Source: an uncultured Thermomicrobiales bacterium (lineage in GTDB: Bacteria > Chloroflexota > Chloroflexia > Thermomicrobiales > UBA6265). From it: 39,709 nt of DNA. The notes beneath the pieces were generated by a model. It did not search any database. It saw nothing but the letters and a program-made list of their open reading frames with translations, and was not told the origin of the DNA. Below are positions 17,137-24,046 of this stretch, piece after piece. Position numbers and translations under genes: made by a program. The number at the start of each line of letters is the position of its first letter. Position 1 is the stretch's first letter. Where the stretch lies: assembly GCA_902806405.1 (NCBI GenBank), contig CADCWL010000039.1, positions 1 through 39,709 of the forward strand. The letters are read 5' to 3'.

Positions 17137-17142
17137 TATGGT
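17137..17142 (+). promoter_or_regulatory. -10 element of the opu operon
   Basis: TATGGT in the context GGGCGCTATGGT, 55 bases before the GTG start of the first permease. The context matches GGGGCGCTATGAT upstream of the AI-2E gene at 34962. Confidence 0.4.
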
Positions 17143-17197
17143 AGGGTGCCGCCGGCACGGTCGGCCGTGGGGCGGACCGTGCGCAGGGGGGCGACCC

Positions 17198-17839
17198 GTG
17201 GAGCTGCTGGCCGACGCCTGGCGCTATGTGCTGGACAACCCGGAGCGGGTCCGGGAAGCGGTCGTGGTCCACCTGCAGCTCTCGCTGGCGGCGCTGGCCC
17301 TGGCGATCGCGATCTTCGTCCCGATCGGCGTCCTCGTCTCCCGCAGCGGGCGGGTCGGCGCGGGTCTGCTGGGGGCGGTGGCGGCGGTGCGGGTTGTGCC
17401 GAGCCTGGCGGCGTTGTTCCTCCTCTACTCCGTGATGGGGACCGGGTTCGAGCCGGCGCTGGTGGCGCTGACGCTGCTGGCGGGCCCTCCGATCGTGATC
17501 AACACCGACGCCGGACTGCGAAACGTCGACGCGGCGGTGCTGGAGAACGCGCGAGGGCTGGGAATGAATCCGTTCCAGGTCTTCGCGCGGGTCCAGGCGC
17601 CGATCGCACTGCCGGTGGCGATCGCGGGGGTCCGCTCGGCGGCGGTCGAGATCGTCTCCTCGGCGGCGCTGGCCGCCTTCATCGGGGTCCGCGGCCTTGG
17701 CATTTTCATCACCAGCGGGCTGACGCTCGACCGGTACGAGGTGCTGTTGGTCGGGGCGATCCCCATCACCCTCATGGCGTTGCTGGCGGAGTCGGGCCTC
17801 GGGTTGGCCGAGCGCGTCCTGACACCGCCCACCGCGTAG
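17198..17839 (+). CDS. OpuC-type compatible-solute ABC permease 1
   Basis: A 213-residue inner-membrane permease of the BPD_transp_1 family for glycine betaine, carnitine, choline or similar. Five to six membrane helices are visible, e.g. LSLAALALAIAIFVPIGVLV and LVGAIPITLMALLAESGLGL. The EAA-like coupling loop NARGLGMNPFQVFARVQAPI (residues ~115-135) contacts the ATPase. I start at GTG 17198 (VELLADAWRYVL) behind aggggg; family length fits. It opens a set of four genes (permease, binding protein, ATPase, permease) that together make one importer. The second permease is at 20442. Osmotic induction is common for such operons, but no specific operator is visible. Confidence 0.9.
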   Translation: MELLADAWRYVLDNPERVREAVVVHLQLSLAALALAIAIFVPIGVLVSRSGRVGAGLLGAVAAVRVVPSLAALFLLYSVMGTGFEPALVALTLLAGPPIVINTDAGLRNVDAAVLENARGLGMNPFQVFARVQAPIALPVAIAGVRSAAVEIVSSAALAAFIGVRGLGIFITSGLTLDRYEVLLVGAIPITLMALLAESGLGLAERVLTPPTA

Positions 17840-17923
17840 GCATCGGGTGTCCGGCTCCGGGTCGCGGCCCGGGGGACGGCCCCGCAGAAACGGCCCGGGG
17901 TCCGGGTCTCGAAGGAGGAGAAC

Positions 17924-18916
17924 ATGGTCACGCGACGGACGTTCGTCAAGGGCGCGGTGGCCGCGCCGACCCTCGGCACGGCGCTGCTGGCGTCGACGCG
18001 GGGAATCGGGGCGCAGGACGACCCGGTAATCGTCGGCTCGAAGAACTTCACGGAGCAGTTCATCCTGGCGGAGATGTACGCGGCGCTGCTGGAGAACGCC
18101 GACGTCCCGGTGGAGCTTGCGCTCAACCTGGGCGGCACCGGTGTCGCCCAGACGGCGCTGGAGGAGGGGGAAATTTCCCTCTACCCGGAGTACCCGGGAA
18201 CGGCGCTGGTTGAGGTGCTCGGGATCGAGTTCGCGACCCTGCTGGGCGGGGCGACGCCGGCCGCTGGAACAGCCATGGCCTCGCCCATGACGGGCACGCC
18301 GGCGGCCGGCGGGAGCGTCGACGAGCTGGTCTACCAGACGGTCAAGAGCCAGTACGAAGAGCAGTTCGGCGTCACGCTGCTCGACCAGACGCCGTTCAAC
18401 AACACGCAGGCCCTGGCGATGACCCGGGCGGCCTCGGAGGAGCGGGGGATCACGACCATCTCCCAGCTGGTGGAGGCCGCCGGCGACTTCACGATCTCGG
18501 CACCGGTCGACTTCGAGGAACGGCAGCAGGACGGCCTGCCGGCGCTGCAGCGCGTCTACGGCGACTTCGAGTTCGGCGAGCTCCTGGCGGTCGACCCGGG
18601 GATCAAGTACCGGGCGATCGAGGAGGGGGACGCCGAGGTGGTGGTCGCTTTCGGCACCGACGCTCAGATCGTCGCGCTCGACCTGGTCGTGCTCGAAGAC
18701 GACCGCGGACTCTTCCCGCCGTACCACGTCGCACCGTTCGTGCGGCAGGACGTGCTGGAGGACTACCCGGCGATCGCCGACGCGCTGAACGCCGTCGCGC
18801 CGTTGCTGACGGACGAGGTGATGTCGCGCCTGAACGGGCAGGTCGACCTCGAGGAGATGGAGCCGGAGGAGGTCGCCCGGCAGTTCCTGCAGGAGCAGGG
18901 GCTGATCGAGGGCTAG
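17924..18916 (+). CDS. Glycine betaine/osmoprotectant-binding protein
   Basis: A 330-residue extracytoplasmic binding protein of the OpuAC/OsmF family. The N-terminus RRTFVKGAVAAPTLGTALLA has a twin-arginine (Tat)-like signal. The mature domain starts IVGSKNFTEQFILAEMYAAL and contains the family motif ISLYPEYPGTAL. An unusual Thr/Pro/Ala insertion (residues ~109-131, ATPAAGTAMASPMTGTPAAG) interrupts the domain right after the first lobe and resembles the linkers of two other exported proteins here. The C-terminus ARQFLQEQGLI is typical of the family. ATG 17924 has GGAGGAG upstream, 84 bases after the permease stop. It delivers ligand to the two permeases. Confidence 0.92.
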   Translation: MVTRRTFVKGAVAAPTLGTALLASTRGIGAQDDPVIVGSKNFTEQFILAEMYAALLENADVPVELALNLGGTGVAQTALEEGEISLYPEYPGTALVEVLGIEFATLLGGATPAAGTAMASPMTGTPAAGGSVDELVYQTVKSQYEEQFGVTLLDQTPFNNTQALAMTRAASEERGITTISQLVEAAGDFTISAPVDFEERQQDGLPALQRVYGDFEFGELLAVDPGIKYRAIEEGDAEVVVAFGTDAQIVALDLVVLEDDRGLFPPYHVAPFVRQDVLEDYPAIADALNAVAPLLTDEVMSRLNGQVDLEEMEPEEVARQFLQEQGLIEG

Positions 18917-18949
18917 GGCGGCGGGAGCGAAGCGGGTCCACGGTTTGCC

Positions 18950-18981
18950 GCGCCCCGACCACACCGGTGTGGTCGGGGCGC
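18950..18981. repeat. Perfect 32-bp palindrome after the binding-protein gene
   Basis: Left half gcgccccgaccacacc, right half its exact reverse complement, with no spacer. It starts 33 bases past the stop. It may stop or slow transcription between the binding protein and ATPase genes, act as a protein-binding site, or be a relic of a repeat element. Confidence 0.7.
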
Positions 18982-19012
18982 AGCGTCGGAACAGGGACGC
19001 TCGGGTCCGGCC

Positions 19013-19072
19013 GCCCGGGGTTCAATACCCTAAGCTACCCCAATGGAAGCCCCCGCAAGGGGTTGAGCACGG
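19013..19072 (+). repeat. Two-hairpin dispersed repeat, copy 3
   Basis: Reads GCCCGGGGTTCAATACCC, then TAAGCTACCCCAATGGAAGC, then CCCCGCAAGGGGTTGAGCACGG. The second hairpin is cccc-gcaa-gggg. It lies inside the opu operon, just before the ATPase gene whose usual start codon is missing. Confidence 0.7.
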
Positions 19073-19216
19073 TCGTGTTCTCGGGGCGGGCCGCCGTTCG
19101 AAGGATGGTGCGTCATCGACACGGGGACGGGGCGGGACGCCGGGCCGCGGTGGCAGGCAAGCGCGATCACGTTCGAGAGCGTTTCCAAGACCTTCCCGGG
19201 GGCGGCCCGGCCGGCG

Positions 19217-20155
19217 GTGGATGGGGTCTCGCTGCGGGTGGAGCCGGGACGATTCGTCGTGCTGCTGGGGCCGTCCGGCTGCGGCAAGACGACGCTGCTG
19301 AAGATGGTCAACCGCCTCTACGACGCGACGTCGGGGCGGATCGTGATCGACGAGACGGAGGTTCACAGTCTGCCGGCGCCGGCGTTGCGGCGGCGGATCG
19401 GCTACGTGATCCAGCAGACGGGACTGTTCCCCCACATGCGGATCGCGGAGAACGTGGCGGTGGTGCCGGGGCTCCTTGGGTGGGACAAGGTGCGGACGCG
19501 GCGGCGGGTCGACGACCTTCTGGAGTTGGTCGGGCTGCCCCCAGCGGAGTACCGAGGGCGCTACCCGACGCAGCTCTCCGGCGGCCAGCAGCAGCGGGTC
19601 GGTCTGGCGCGGGCGCTGGCGGCGGAGCCGACGACGCTACTGATGGACGAGCCGTTCGGGGCGCTCGACGCGATCACCCGCGCCCGGCTGCAGGGTGAGC
19701 TGAGGCGGGTCCACGCTCGACTGGGGCAGACGGTCCTGTTCGTGACCCACGACATCGAGGAGGCGGTCCGCCTCGCGGACGAGATCGTGGTGATGCGGGA
19801 CGGACGGGTGGTCCAGTACGACACACCGCTGCGGATCGTGATGGAGCCGGCGGACGCATTCGTCTCGGAGCTGGTCGGAGCGGGGGACGTGCTGCGGCGG
19901 TTGAGCCTGCTGCCGGTGTCGGCGGCGATGGGGCCGCTCGCGCCCCTCGGGCCGGGGACGCCGACGGTGGCACGATCGGCGCACCTGCGGGACGCCCTCG
20001 GGGCGCTGCTGGAGAGCCGCGCGGAGCAACTGACGGTGACCGACGAGGACGTGCGGCCGGTGGGGACGATTGACCTGGCGGCGATCCAGCGGTTGAGCAT
20101 GCCGCACCCGGAGGAGACGGCGGCGGGGCGGGAGCGGGCGACGCGGGCGGGGTGA
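19217..20155 (+). CDS. OpuC-type ABC transporter ATPase, irregular N-terminus
   Basis: A glycine betaine/carnitine/choline-type ATPase, 312 residues from GTG 19217. It contains Walker A GPSGCGKTT, the Q-loop in YVIQQTGLFPHM, signature LSGGQQQRVGLARAL, Walker B TTLLMDEPFGALD and the H-loop in VTHDIEEA. The C-terminal ~80 residues resemble a single CBS-like segment. The family's first strand is encoded upstream in the same frame (ITFESVSKTFPGAARPA, 19166-19216), including the aromatic A-loop residue, but that stretch has no ATG, GTG or TTG back to the stop at 19064. Either an unusual start (ATC near 19115, behind AAGGA) is used, or an indel separates the start. Using GTG 19217 loses the A-loop. 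Confidence 0.85.
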   Translation: MDGVSLRVEPGRFVVLLGPSGCGKTTLLKMVNRLYDATSGRIVIDETEVHSLPAPALRRRIGYVIQQTGLFPHMRIAENVAVVPGLLGWDKVRTRRRVDDLLELVGLPPAEYRGRYPTQLSGGQQQRVGLARALAAEPTTLLMDEPFGALDAITRARLQGELRRVHARLGQTVLFVTHDIEEAVRLADEIVVMRDGRVVQYDTPLRIVMEPADAFVSELVGAGDVLRRLSLLPVSAAMGPLAPLGPGTPTVARSAHLRDALGALLESRAEQLTVTDEDVRPVGTIDLAAIQRLSMPHPEETAAGRERATRAG

Positions 20156-20307
20156 TATGGGGAGCCCTCACGCCCAACTGCCCCTCCCTCCTGAGGCGGC
20201 GGGCACCAGTGGCGGGGACCCGGATGCCGAGGTCGGGGTCGGATCGTTGAGGGTCGGAACCTGGTCCTGGGACCGGGGTCGACAACCGGGAACGCGTTTG
20301 CCCGGTC

Positions 20308-20365
20308 GCGCGGAGTCGAAGACCCCGCGCTGAACCGACGAAGCCCTATGGCTGCTGAGCACGGG
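20308..20365 (+). repeat. Two-hairpin dispersed repeat, copy 4
   Basis: gcgcgg-agtcgaagacc-ccgcgc hairpin, then CTGAACCGACGAAGCCC, then GGCTGCTGAGCACGGG. It sits between the ATPase and second permease genes of the opu operon, within a 286-base gap. Confidence 0.65.
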
Positions 20366-20441
20366 CGGGGCGGCGGTGGATCGCCCGCGGTGCCGTCCCT
20401 TCTGGGGGAGCGGAGCGGTTGGGCGAGATGGCGGAACGTGC

Positions 20442-21098
20442 ATGGACGAGCTGCGGTTCGATTACCTGTTCGAGAACTGGCGGGAGGTGCTGGTGATGGC
20501 CGGGGACCATCTCCGGCTCTGCCTGGCGGCGGTTGGACTGGCGCTGGTCGTCGCGGTGCCGCTGGGGATGGTCGCGGCGAGGTTCCGGGGGCTTACGCTG
20601 CCGATCCTCTCCCTCCTGGGGGTGATCTACACGGTGCCGAGCCTGGCGTTCCTGACGTTCTTGATCCCGACGCCGCTCGGGATCGGGCGGGACAACGCGC
20701 TGGTGGTGCTGACGGCGTACGCGCAGCTGTTCCTGGTCCGCAACATCGTGGCGGGGTTGCGGGGGGTGGACGCGTCGACGCTGGAGGCGGCACAGGGGAT
20801 CGGGATGACGCCGTGGCAGGTGTTCCAGCGGGTGCGCTGGCCGCTGGCGTTGCCGGTGGTGCTGGCGGGGATCAGGACGGCGTTCGTGAGCACGATCAGC
20901 CTGGCGACGATCGCGGGCTGGATCAACGCGGGCGGGCTCGGACCGCTCCTCTTCAACGGCATCTCCCGCGACCAACCGCCGATGATCCTGGCCGGGGCGG
21001 TCGCGATCGTGGCGCTGGCGCTGCTCTCGGACGCGGTCCTGCGGGTGGCGGAGCGATGGACGGCGGCGGCGCGGGCGCAGCGGGCGGGGGCGCGGTAG
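20442..21098 (+). CDS. OpuC-type compatible-solute ABC permease 2
   Basis: A 218-residue BPD_transp_1 permease, similar in plan to the gene at 17198 but clearly diverged. It carries helices such as LRLCLAAVGLALVVAVPLGM and MILAGAVAIVALALLSDAVL, and the ATPase coupling loop AAQGIGMTPWQVFQRVRWPL. VNAG-like IAGWINAGGLGPLLFNG near the C-terminus is typical. ATG 20442 begins MDELRFDYLFENW; the ribosome binding site is weak. The importer probably works as a heterodimer of the two permeases with one ATPase and one binding protein. Repeat copy 4 lies directly upstream, so expression may be partly uncoupled from the ATPase. Confidence 0.9.
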   Translation: MDELRFDYLFENWREVLVMAGDHLRLCLAAVGLALVVAVPLGMVAARFRGLTLPILSLLGVIYTVPSLAFLTFLIPTPLGIGRDNALVVLTAYAQLFLVRNIVAGLRGVDASTLEAAQGIGMTPWQVFQRVRWPLALPVVLAGIRTAFVSTISLATIAGWINAGGLGPLLFNGISRDQPPMILAGAVAIVALALLSDAVLRVAERWTAAARAQRAGAR

Positions 21099-21115
21099 GA
21101 CGAGGGGATCAGGAG

Positions 21116-21997
21116 GTGGAGCCTGGCGGTCGGAACGACGGGGACGGAGGCCCGGAACCGGGCCCGGGGCGGACGGCCGGCGAGTTGGACGAGTCCGGAT
21201 GCTGCCTGCTCGCCGACGCCCTGGGGGACTCGCCGGAGACGACGATCGCCGTCCATCTGCTCCGGCGCGGGCTGTGCCGGGCCGTGGTCGAGGGACCACC
21301 CGAGCGGCCGCGTGTCGCGGTGGTACAGTCCCGCGCCCGCCCGGAGGAGCCGATCGGCTTCGGGGACGATCCGGTGGCGCTCTGGGATGTGCTGCATCGG
21401 CTCGGCGGGTGGAGCGCGGTGAACGTGGCGCTCGGAGTCGGCCCGGCACTCGCCGGACGTGCTGAGGCTGCGACCGGGCGCCGCTCGTGGCTTGGGGAGG
21501 AGGTCTACCACGTGCTCGATCGGCCGGTCGCGCCGTGGGCCGCTTCGGGGGTTCGCCGGTTGACGCCGTCTGATCTGGCGCTGATGGAGGTTTCGGCCGA
21601 CGCCCTGGGAATGCACGGCTGGCGATTCGGGAGCGCGGAAGTGCTACTGGCGGAAGGGTTTGCGGCGGGGGCGGTCGTCGGGGGACGGCTGGTGGCGGTC
21701 GCGTTCGCGAGCGCGCGCACGGAGCGGCACGCTGAGGTCGGGGTCGTGACGCTGGGGCCGTGGCGGGGGCGGGGGTTGGCGACGACGGCGGCTGCGCTGG
21801 TCTGCGCGGAGGTGCGGGGGGCTGGGCAGCGGCCGGTCTGGAGCACGGCGGAGAAGAACGGCGCGTCGCGGCGGGTAGCGGCGAAGCTGGGGTTCGTCGA
21901 GGTGGGGCGGCGGGTGTACGTCAACCTCCGCGAGGAGGTGCCCGTGCACACCCGCGGTGCCGCAGCGAAGGGTCCGGGGCCGAAGACCTCGAGCTAA
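21116..21997 (+). CDS. GNAT-family acetyltransferase
   Basis: A 293-residue protein. The N-terminal ~120 residues match an accessory domain that precedes GNAT domains (LLADALGDSPETTIAVHLLR, then WSAVNVALGVGPAL). The C-terminal GNAT domain has the acetyl-CoA motif VTLGPWRGRGLATTAAALV (V...Q/RGxG/A), then WSTAEKNGASRRVAAKLGF. Substrate unknown. GTG 21116 has GAGGGG 8 bases upstream and lies 17 bases after the permease stop; TTG 21185 is an alternative start. The last ~18 residues and the stop codon are read from within repeat copy 5, so the original C-terminus is probably replaced; the core domain is complete and the protein is likely active. Confidence 0.8.
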   Translation: MEPGGRNDGDGGPEPGPGRTAGELDESGCCLLADALGDSPETTIAVHLLRRGLCRAVVEGPPERPRVAVVQSRARPEEPIGFGDDPVALWDVLHRLGGWSAVNVALGVGPALAGRAEAATGRRSWLGEEVYHVLDRPVAPWAASGVRRLTPSDLALMEVSADALGMHGWRFGSAEVLLAEGFAAGAVVGGRLVAVAFASARTERHAEVGVVTLGPWRGRGLATTAAALVCAEVRGAGQRPVWSTAEKNGASRRVAAKLGFVEVGRRVYVNLREEVPVHTRGAAAKGPGPKTSS

Positions 21998-22028
21998 ATC
22001 CCGCAAAGCCCCCTCGGGCTGCGCACGG
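21971..22028 (+). repeat. Two-hairpin dispersed repeat, copy 5
   Basis: CCGGGGCCGAAGACCTCGAG, then CTAAATCCCGCAAAGCC, then CCCTCGGGCTGCGCACGG. The stop codon TAA of the acetyltransferase lies inside it. The following ~380 bases (to 22408) hold no gene I can support. Confidence 0.6.
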
Positions 22029-22408
22029 TGGGGGCACACCGGAGACCAATGGGGTTTGGGGAGCGGGGCGACGGCTGGACGCGAGGTCAGGGGCAGCGGT
22101 CCCCGTCGATGTCCTCCCGTGGATCGGGGAATTCCCCAACGCCGACGCCGCAGGGGGGAGGTCCCTCCCCCACCGGAATGATCGTTGAGGCGGGTTGGGC
22201 AGCGGGACCGGGGCGTCGACGGCGGGATCGCGGATGGCCACGGTTCCTCTCGCCGCCCACGCTTTGCTCGCCGGTGGTTCTCGTCTCACCGTCGGCGCCT
22301 TCTCGGCGGTCCGCTCTGCCCTGACTACCGGCTTCTTGCTCGTCGCCTGACCGCTCCCCGAAGGTGCTGCCCTCGCCGATGGCGATTTTGGCTTGTCGGC
22401 CGCCGGCT
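22029..22408. other. Gene-free stretch
   Basis: 380 bases between the convergent acetyltransferase and isomerase genes; no supported gene, site or strong hairpin. Confidence 0.4.
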
Positions 22409-23194
22409 CTACGGCCAGAAGCCCCATTCGCGGAGCCAGGCGAGGGAGGCATCCGTGCCGCCGCGGGGCTTGTACTCGAGGCTGACCCAGCCGGAGTAGC
22501 CGAGGCGATCGAGTGCGTCGAGGACGAATGGGAAGTTGATCTCGCCGGTACCGGGTTGGTGGCGGTCGGGGCTGTCGGCGATCTGGACGTGGCCGATGCG
22601 GTCAAGGTGGCGCTCGACGCTGGCGACGAGGTTCCCCTCGACGCGCTGGGCGTGGTAGACGTCGTACTGGAGGTCAAGATTGGGGTGAGCGGCGCGGTCG
22701 AGGAGGTCGAGGGCGGCGGCGGTGGTGGGGAGGAGGAAGCCCGGGGCGTCGATCGGGTTGAGCGGCTCGACGCCGACGCGGACGCCCGCGGCCTGGGCCT
22801 GCTCGGCGGCGTGGGCAAGGTTTTCGGCGGCGACCGCGAGCTGGGTCTCGATGGGGATGTCCGGGAGGGTGATGCCGGAAAGGCAGTTGAGGCGGGGGGC
22901 GCCGAGGGTGGTGGCGAGGTCGAGGGCGCGCACGACGCCGTCTCGGAACTCGGCGACCCGCGCGGGGTCGTTGGCGAGCCCGCGCTCGCCGGCGGCGAAG
23001 TTCCCGGCGGGGAGGTTGATGAGGACGAGCTCGAGGTCGTTGCGGTCGAGGGCCCACTTGAGGGCGGGAGCGTCCTCGCCGTAGGGAAAGAGAATCTCGA
23101 CGGCGCCGAAGCCGGCGGCGGCGGCGCGGTCGAGGCGCTCGAGGAGGGGGTGCTCGGTCCAGAGCATCGTCAGGTTGGCGGCGAAGCGGGGCAT
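22409..23194 (-). CDS. hyi: Hydroxypyruvate isomerase-like TIM-barrel protein
   Basis: A 261-residue sugar phosphate isomerase/epimerase (AP endonuclease-2 fold). The start MPRFAANLTMLWTEHP and length match hydroxypyruvate isomerase, which interconverts hydroxypyruvate and tartronate semialdehyde in glyoxylate metabolism. Metal and catalytic residues are visible: the glutamate in GVEPLNPID (~150), the aspartate and histidine in LQYDVYHAQRVEG (~185), the cluster HVQIADSPDRHQPGTGEI (~215), and the last glutamate in VSLEYKP (~248). ATG 23194 has gcggagt upstream, a modest site. Related isomerases act on other sugars, so the substrate is an inference from the motif pattern. It stands alone on the minus strand. 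Confidence 0.85.
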   Translation of the reverse strand: MPRFAANLTMLWTEHPLLERLDRAAAAGFGAVEILFPYGEDAPALKWALDRNDLELVLINLPAGNFAAGERGLANDPARVAEFRDGVVRALDLATTLGAPRLNCLSGITLPDIPIETQLAVAAENLAHAAEQAQAAGVRVGVEPLNPIDAPGFLLPTTAAALDLLDRAAHPNLDLQYDVYHAQRVEGNLVASVERHLDRIGHVQIADSPDRHQPGTGEINFPFVLDALDRLGYSGWVSLEYKPRGGTDASLAWLREWGFWP

Positions 23195-23227
23195 GGCGGA
23201 CTCCGCGGGTGAAGGGGTGGCGAACGG

Positions 23228-23655
23228 CTAGGGGACGACGGTGATCGCTTGCCACCCCCAGAGCTTTGTCCTAAAGAGGGCTCGGTTATCGATCGGATCA
23301 CTCCTCGCGGGGAGATCGATGACAACCTGCCCGGTGTCCGTGCCGGGCAGGGTCCCCGGATCTGGCAGGAGCAGGATGCCGGCGTGACGATGCAGGTCCC
23401 CAACACCCCATTCTCGCGGCCGGGTGCGGCATGCCTCGTGGAGTATTTCCAAGTGGTTGGTGTCGTCGGTGATCCGGATGCGTCGCTCGGGGGCGGCTAA
23501 GGGCAGATGAGCGATGTCGGTTGCTCCTCTCGGGCCGAGCCTGGCGGTGCTCAAGGCAGCGTGGCAAGCGTGTGATGCACCACAGCGAATGGTCCCGAGA
23601 CGTTCTCGTCGAGGTCGAGGTCGAACGGCCAGGATTCGTTCTGTCTTCCCCCCGG
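23228..23655 (-). pseudogene. DUF5615-like (PIN-like) toxin remnant, frameshifted
   Basis: The first part, in one frame, reads FDLDLDENVSGPFAVVHHTL, like the N-terminal acidic DEN motif of DUF5615 PIN-like proteins, and stops at about 23567. The rest is in another frame: PRGATDIAHLPLAAPERRIR, ITDDTNHLEILHEACR (compare the family's ITxDxDF) and AGILLLPDPGTLPGTD, ending FRTKLWGWQAITVVP at 23228. No start codon is visible for the first part. I infer a former toxin gene broken by an indel; the family assignment rests on motif spacing and is moderate. Confidence 0.4.
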
Positions 23656-23916
23656 CTACCCCTTGAAATACTCGCGGTTGAGCAGCGCGAAGGCATCGAT
23701 GTGCTGGGGATCGGCCCGGTAGTCGTCGATGGTCGACTGGACCGCGGAGTTGAACAGGACATCGTTTCGGCGGTCTGCGCCGCGTTCCCAAACCAGCCAG
23801 TCGTCGTGGCCGAGGCGCGCCCGGTAGCGGCCGCGGCGGCGCAGGTCGGGGGTGATGGTCAGCTCCGGGTGGGTCTCGCCGCTGTCGGGCCGTTGCACGG
23901 TGCCGGTGCTCGTCAC
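23656..23916 (-). CDS. Small hypothetical protein, possible antitoxin partner
   Basis: An 86-residue soluble protein (start GTG 23916 behind GGAAG; an upstream ATG at 23991 adds 25 residues with poor codon bias). The sequence runs LTITPDLRRRGRYRARLGHD, DWLVWERGADRRNDVLFNSA and DYRADPQHIDAFALLNREYF. Third codon positions are strongly G/C, as in real genes here. I recognise no family. Its TAG is followed in the same frame by the first half of the DUF5615-like remnant, 15 nt later, so the two may have formed a toxin-antitoxin pair or even one protein. Function unknown. Confidence 0.5.
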   Translation of the reverse strand: MTSTGTVQRPDSGETHPELTITPDLRRRGRYRARLGHDDWLVWERGADRRNDVLFNSAVQSTIDDYRADPQHIDAFALLNREYFKG

Positions 23917-24005
23917 GGTGCCACTTCCGATGCCCGGGTGCTGGCCGCGCGCGGCGAGTTGGGCGGTTGGCAACGATACGCGAGGGGGCAAGCGCGGGCA
24001 AGGCC

Positions 24006-24037
24006 GGGGCGGGCGGTCCGGTCCGATCGTCCGCCCC
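24006..24037 (-). terminator. Terminator-like hairpin after the pyruvate kinase gene
   Basis: Arms ggggcgg (24006-24012) and ccgcccc (24031-24037), starting 10 bases past the stop codon on the minus strand. No T-tract. Confidence 0.4.
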
Positions 24038-24046
24038 GACCGCCGG

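Noticed and set aside
19013-19040. tRNA T-arm-like GGGGTTCAATACCC
   Set aside because: No acceptor, D or anticodon arm around it; it is the first hairpin of a dispersed repeat.
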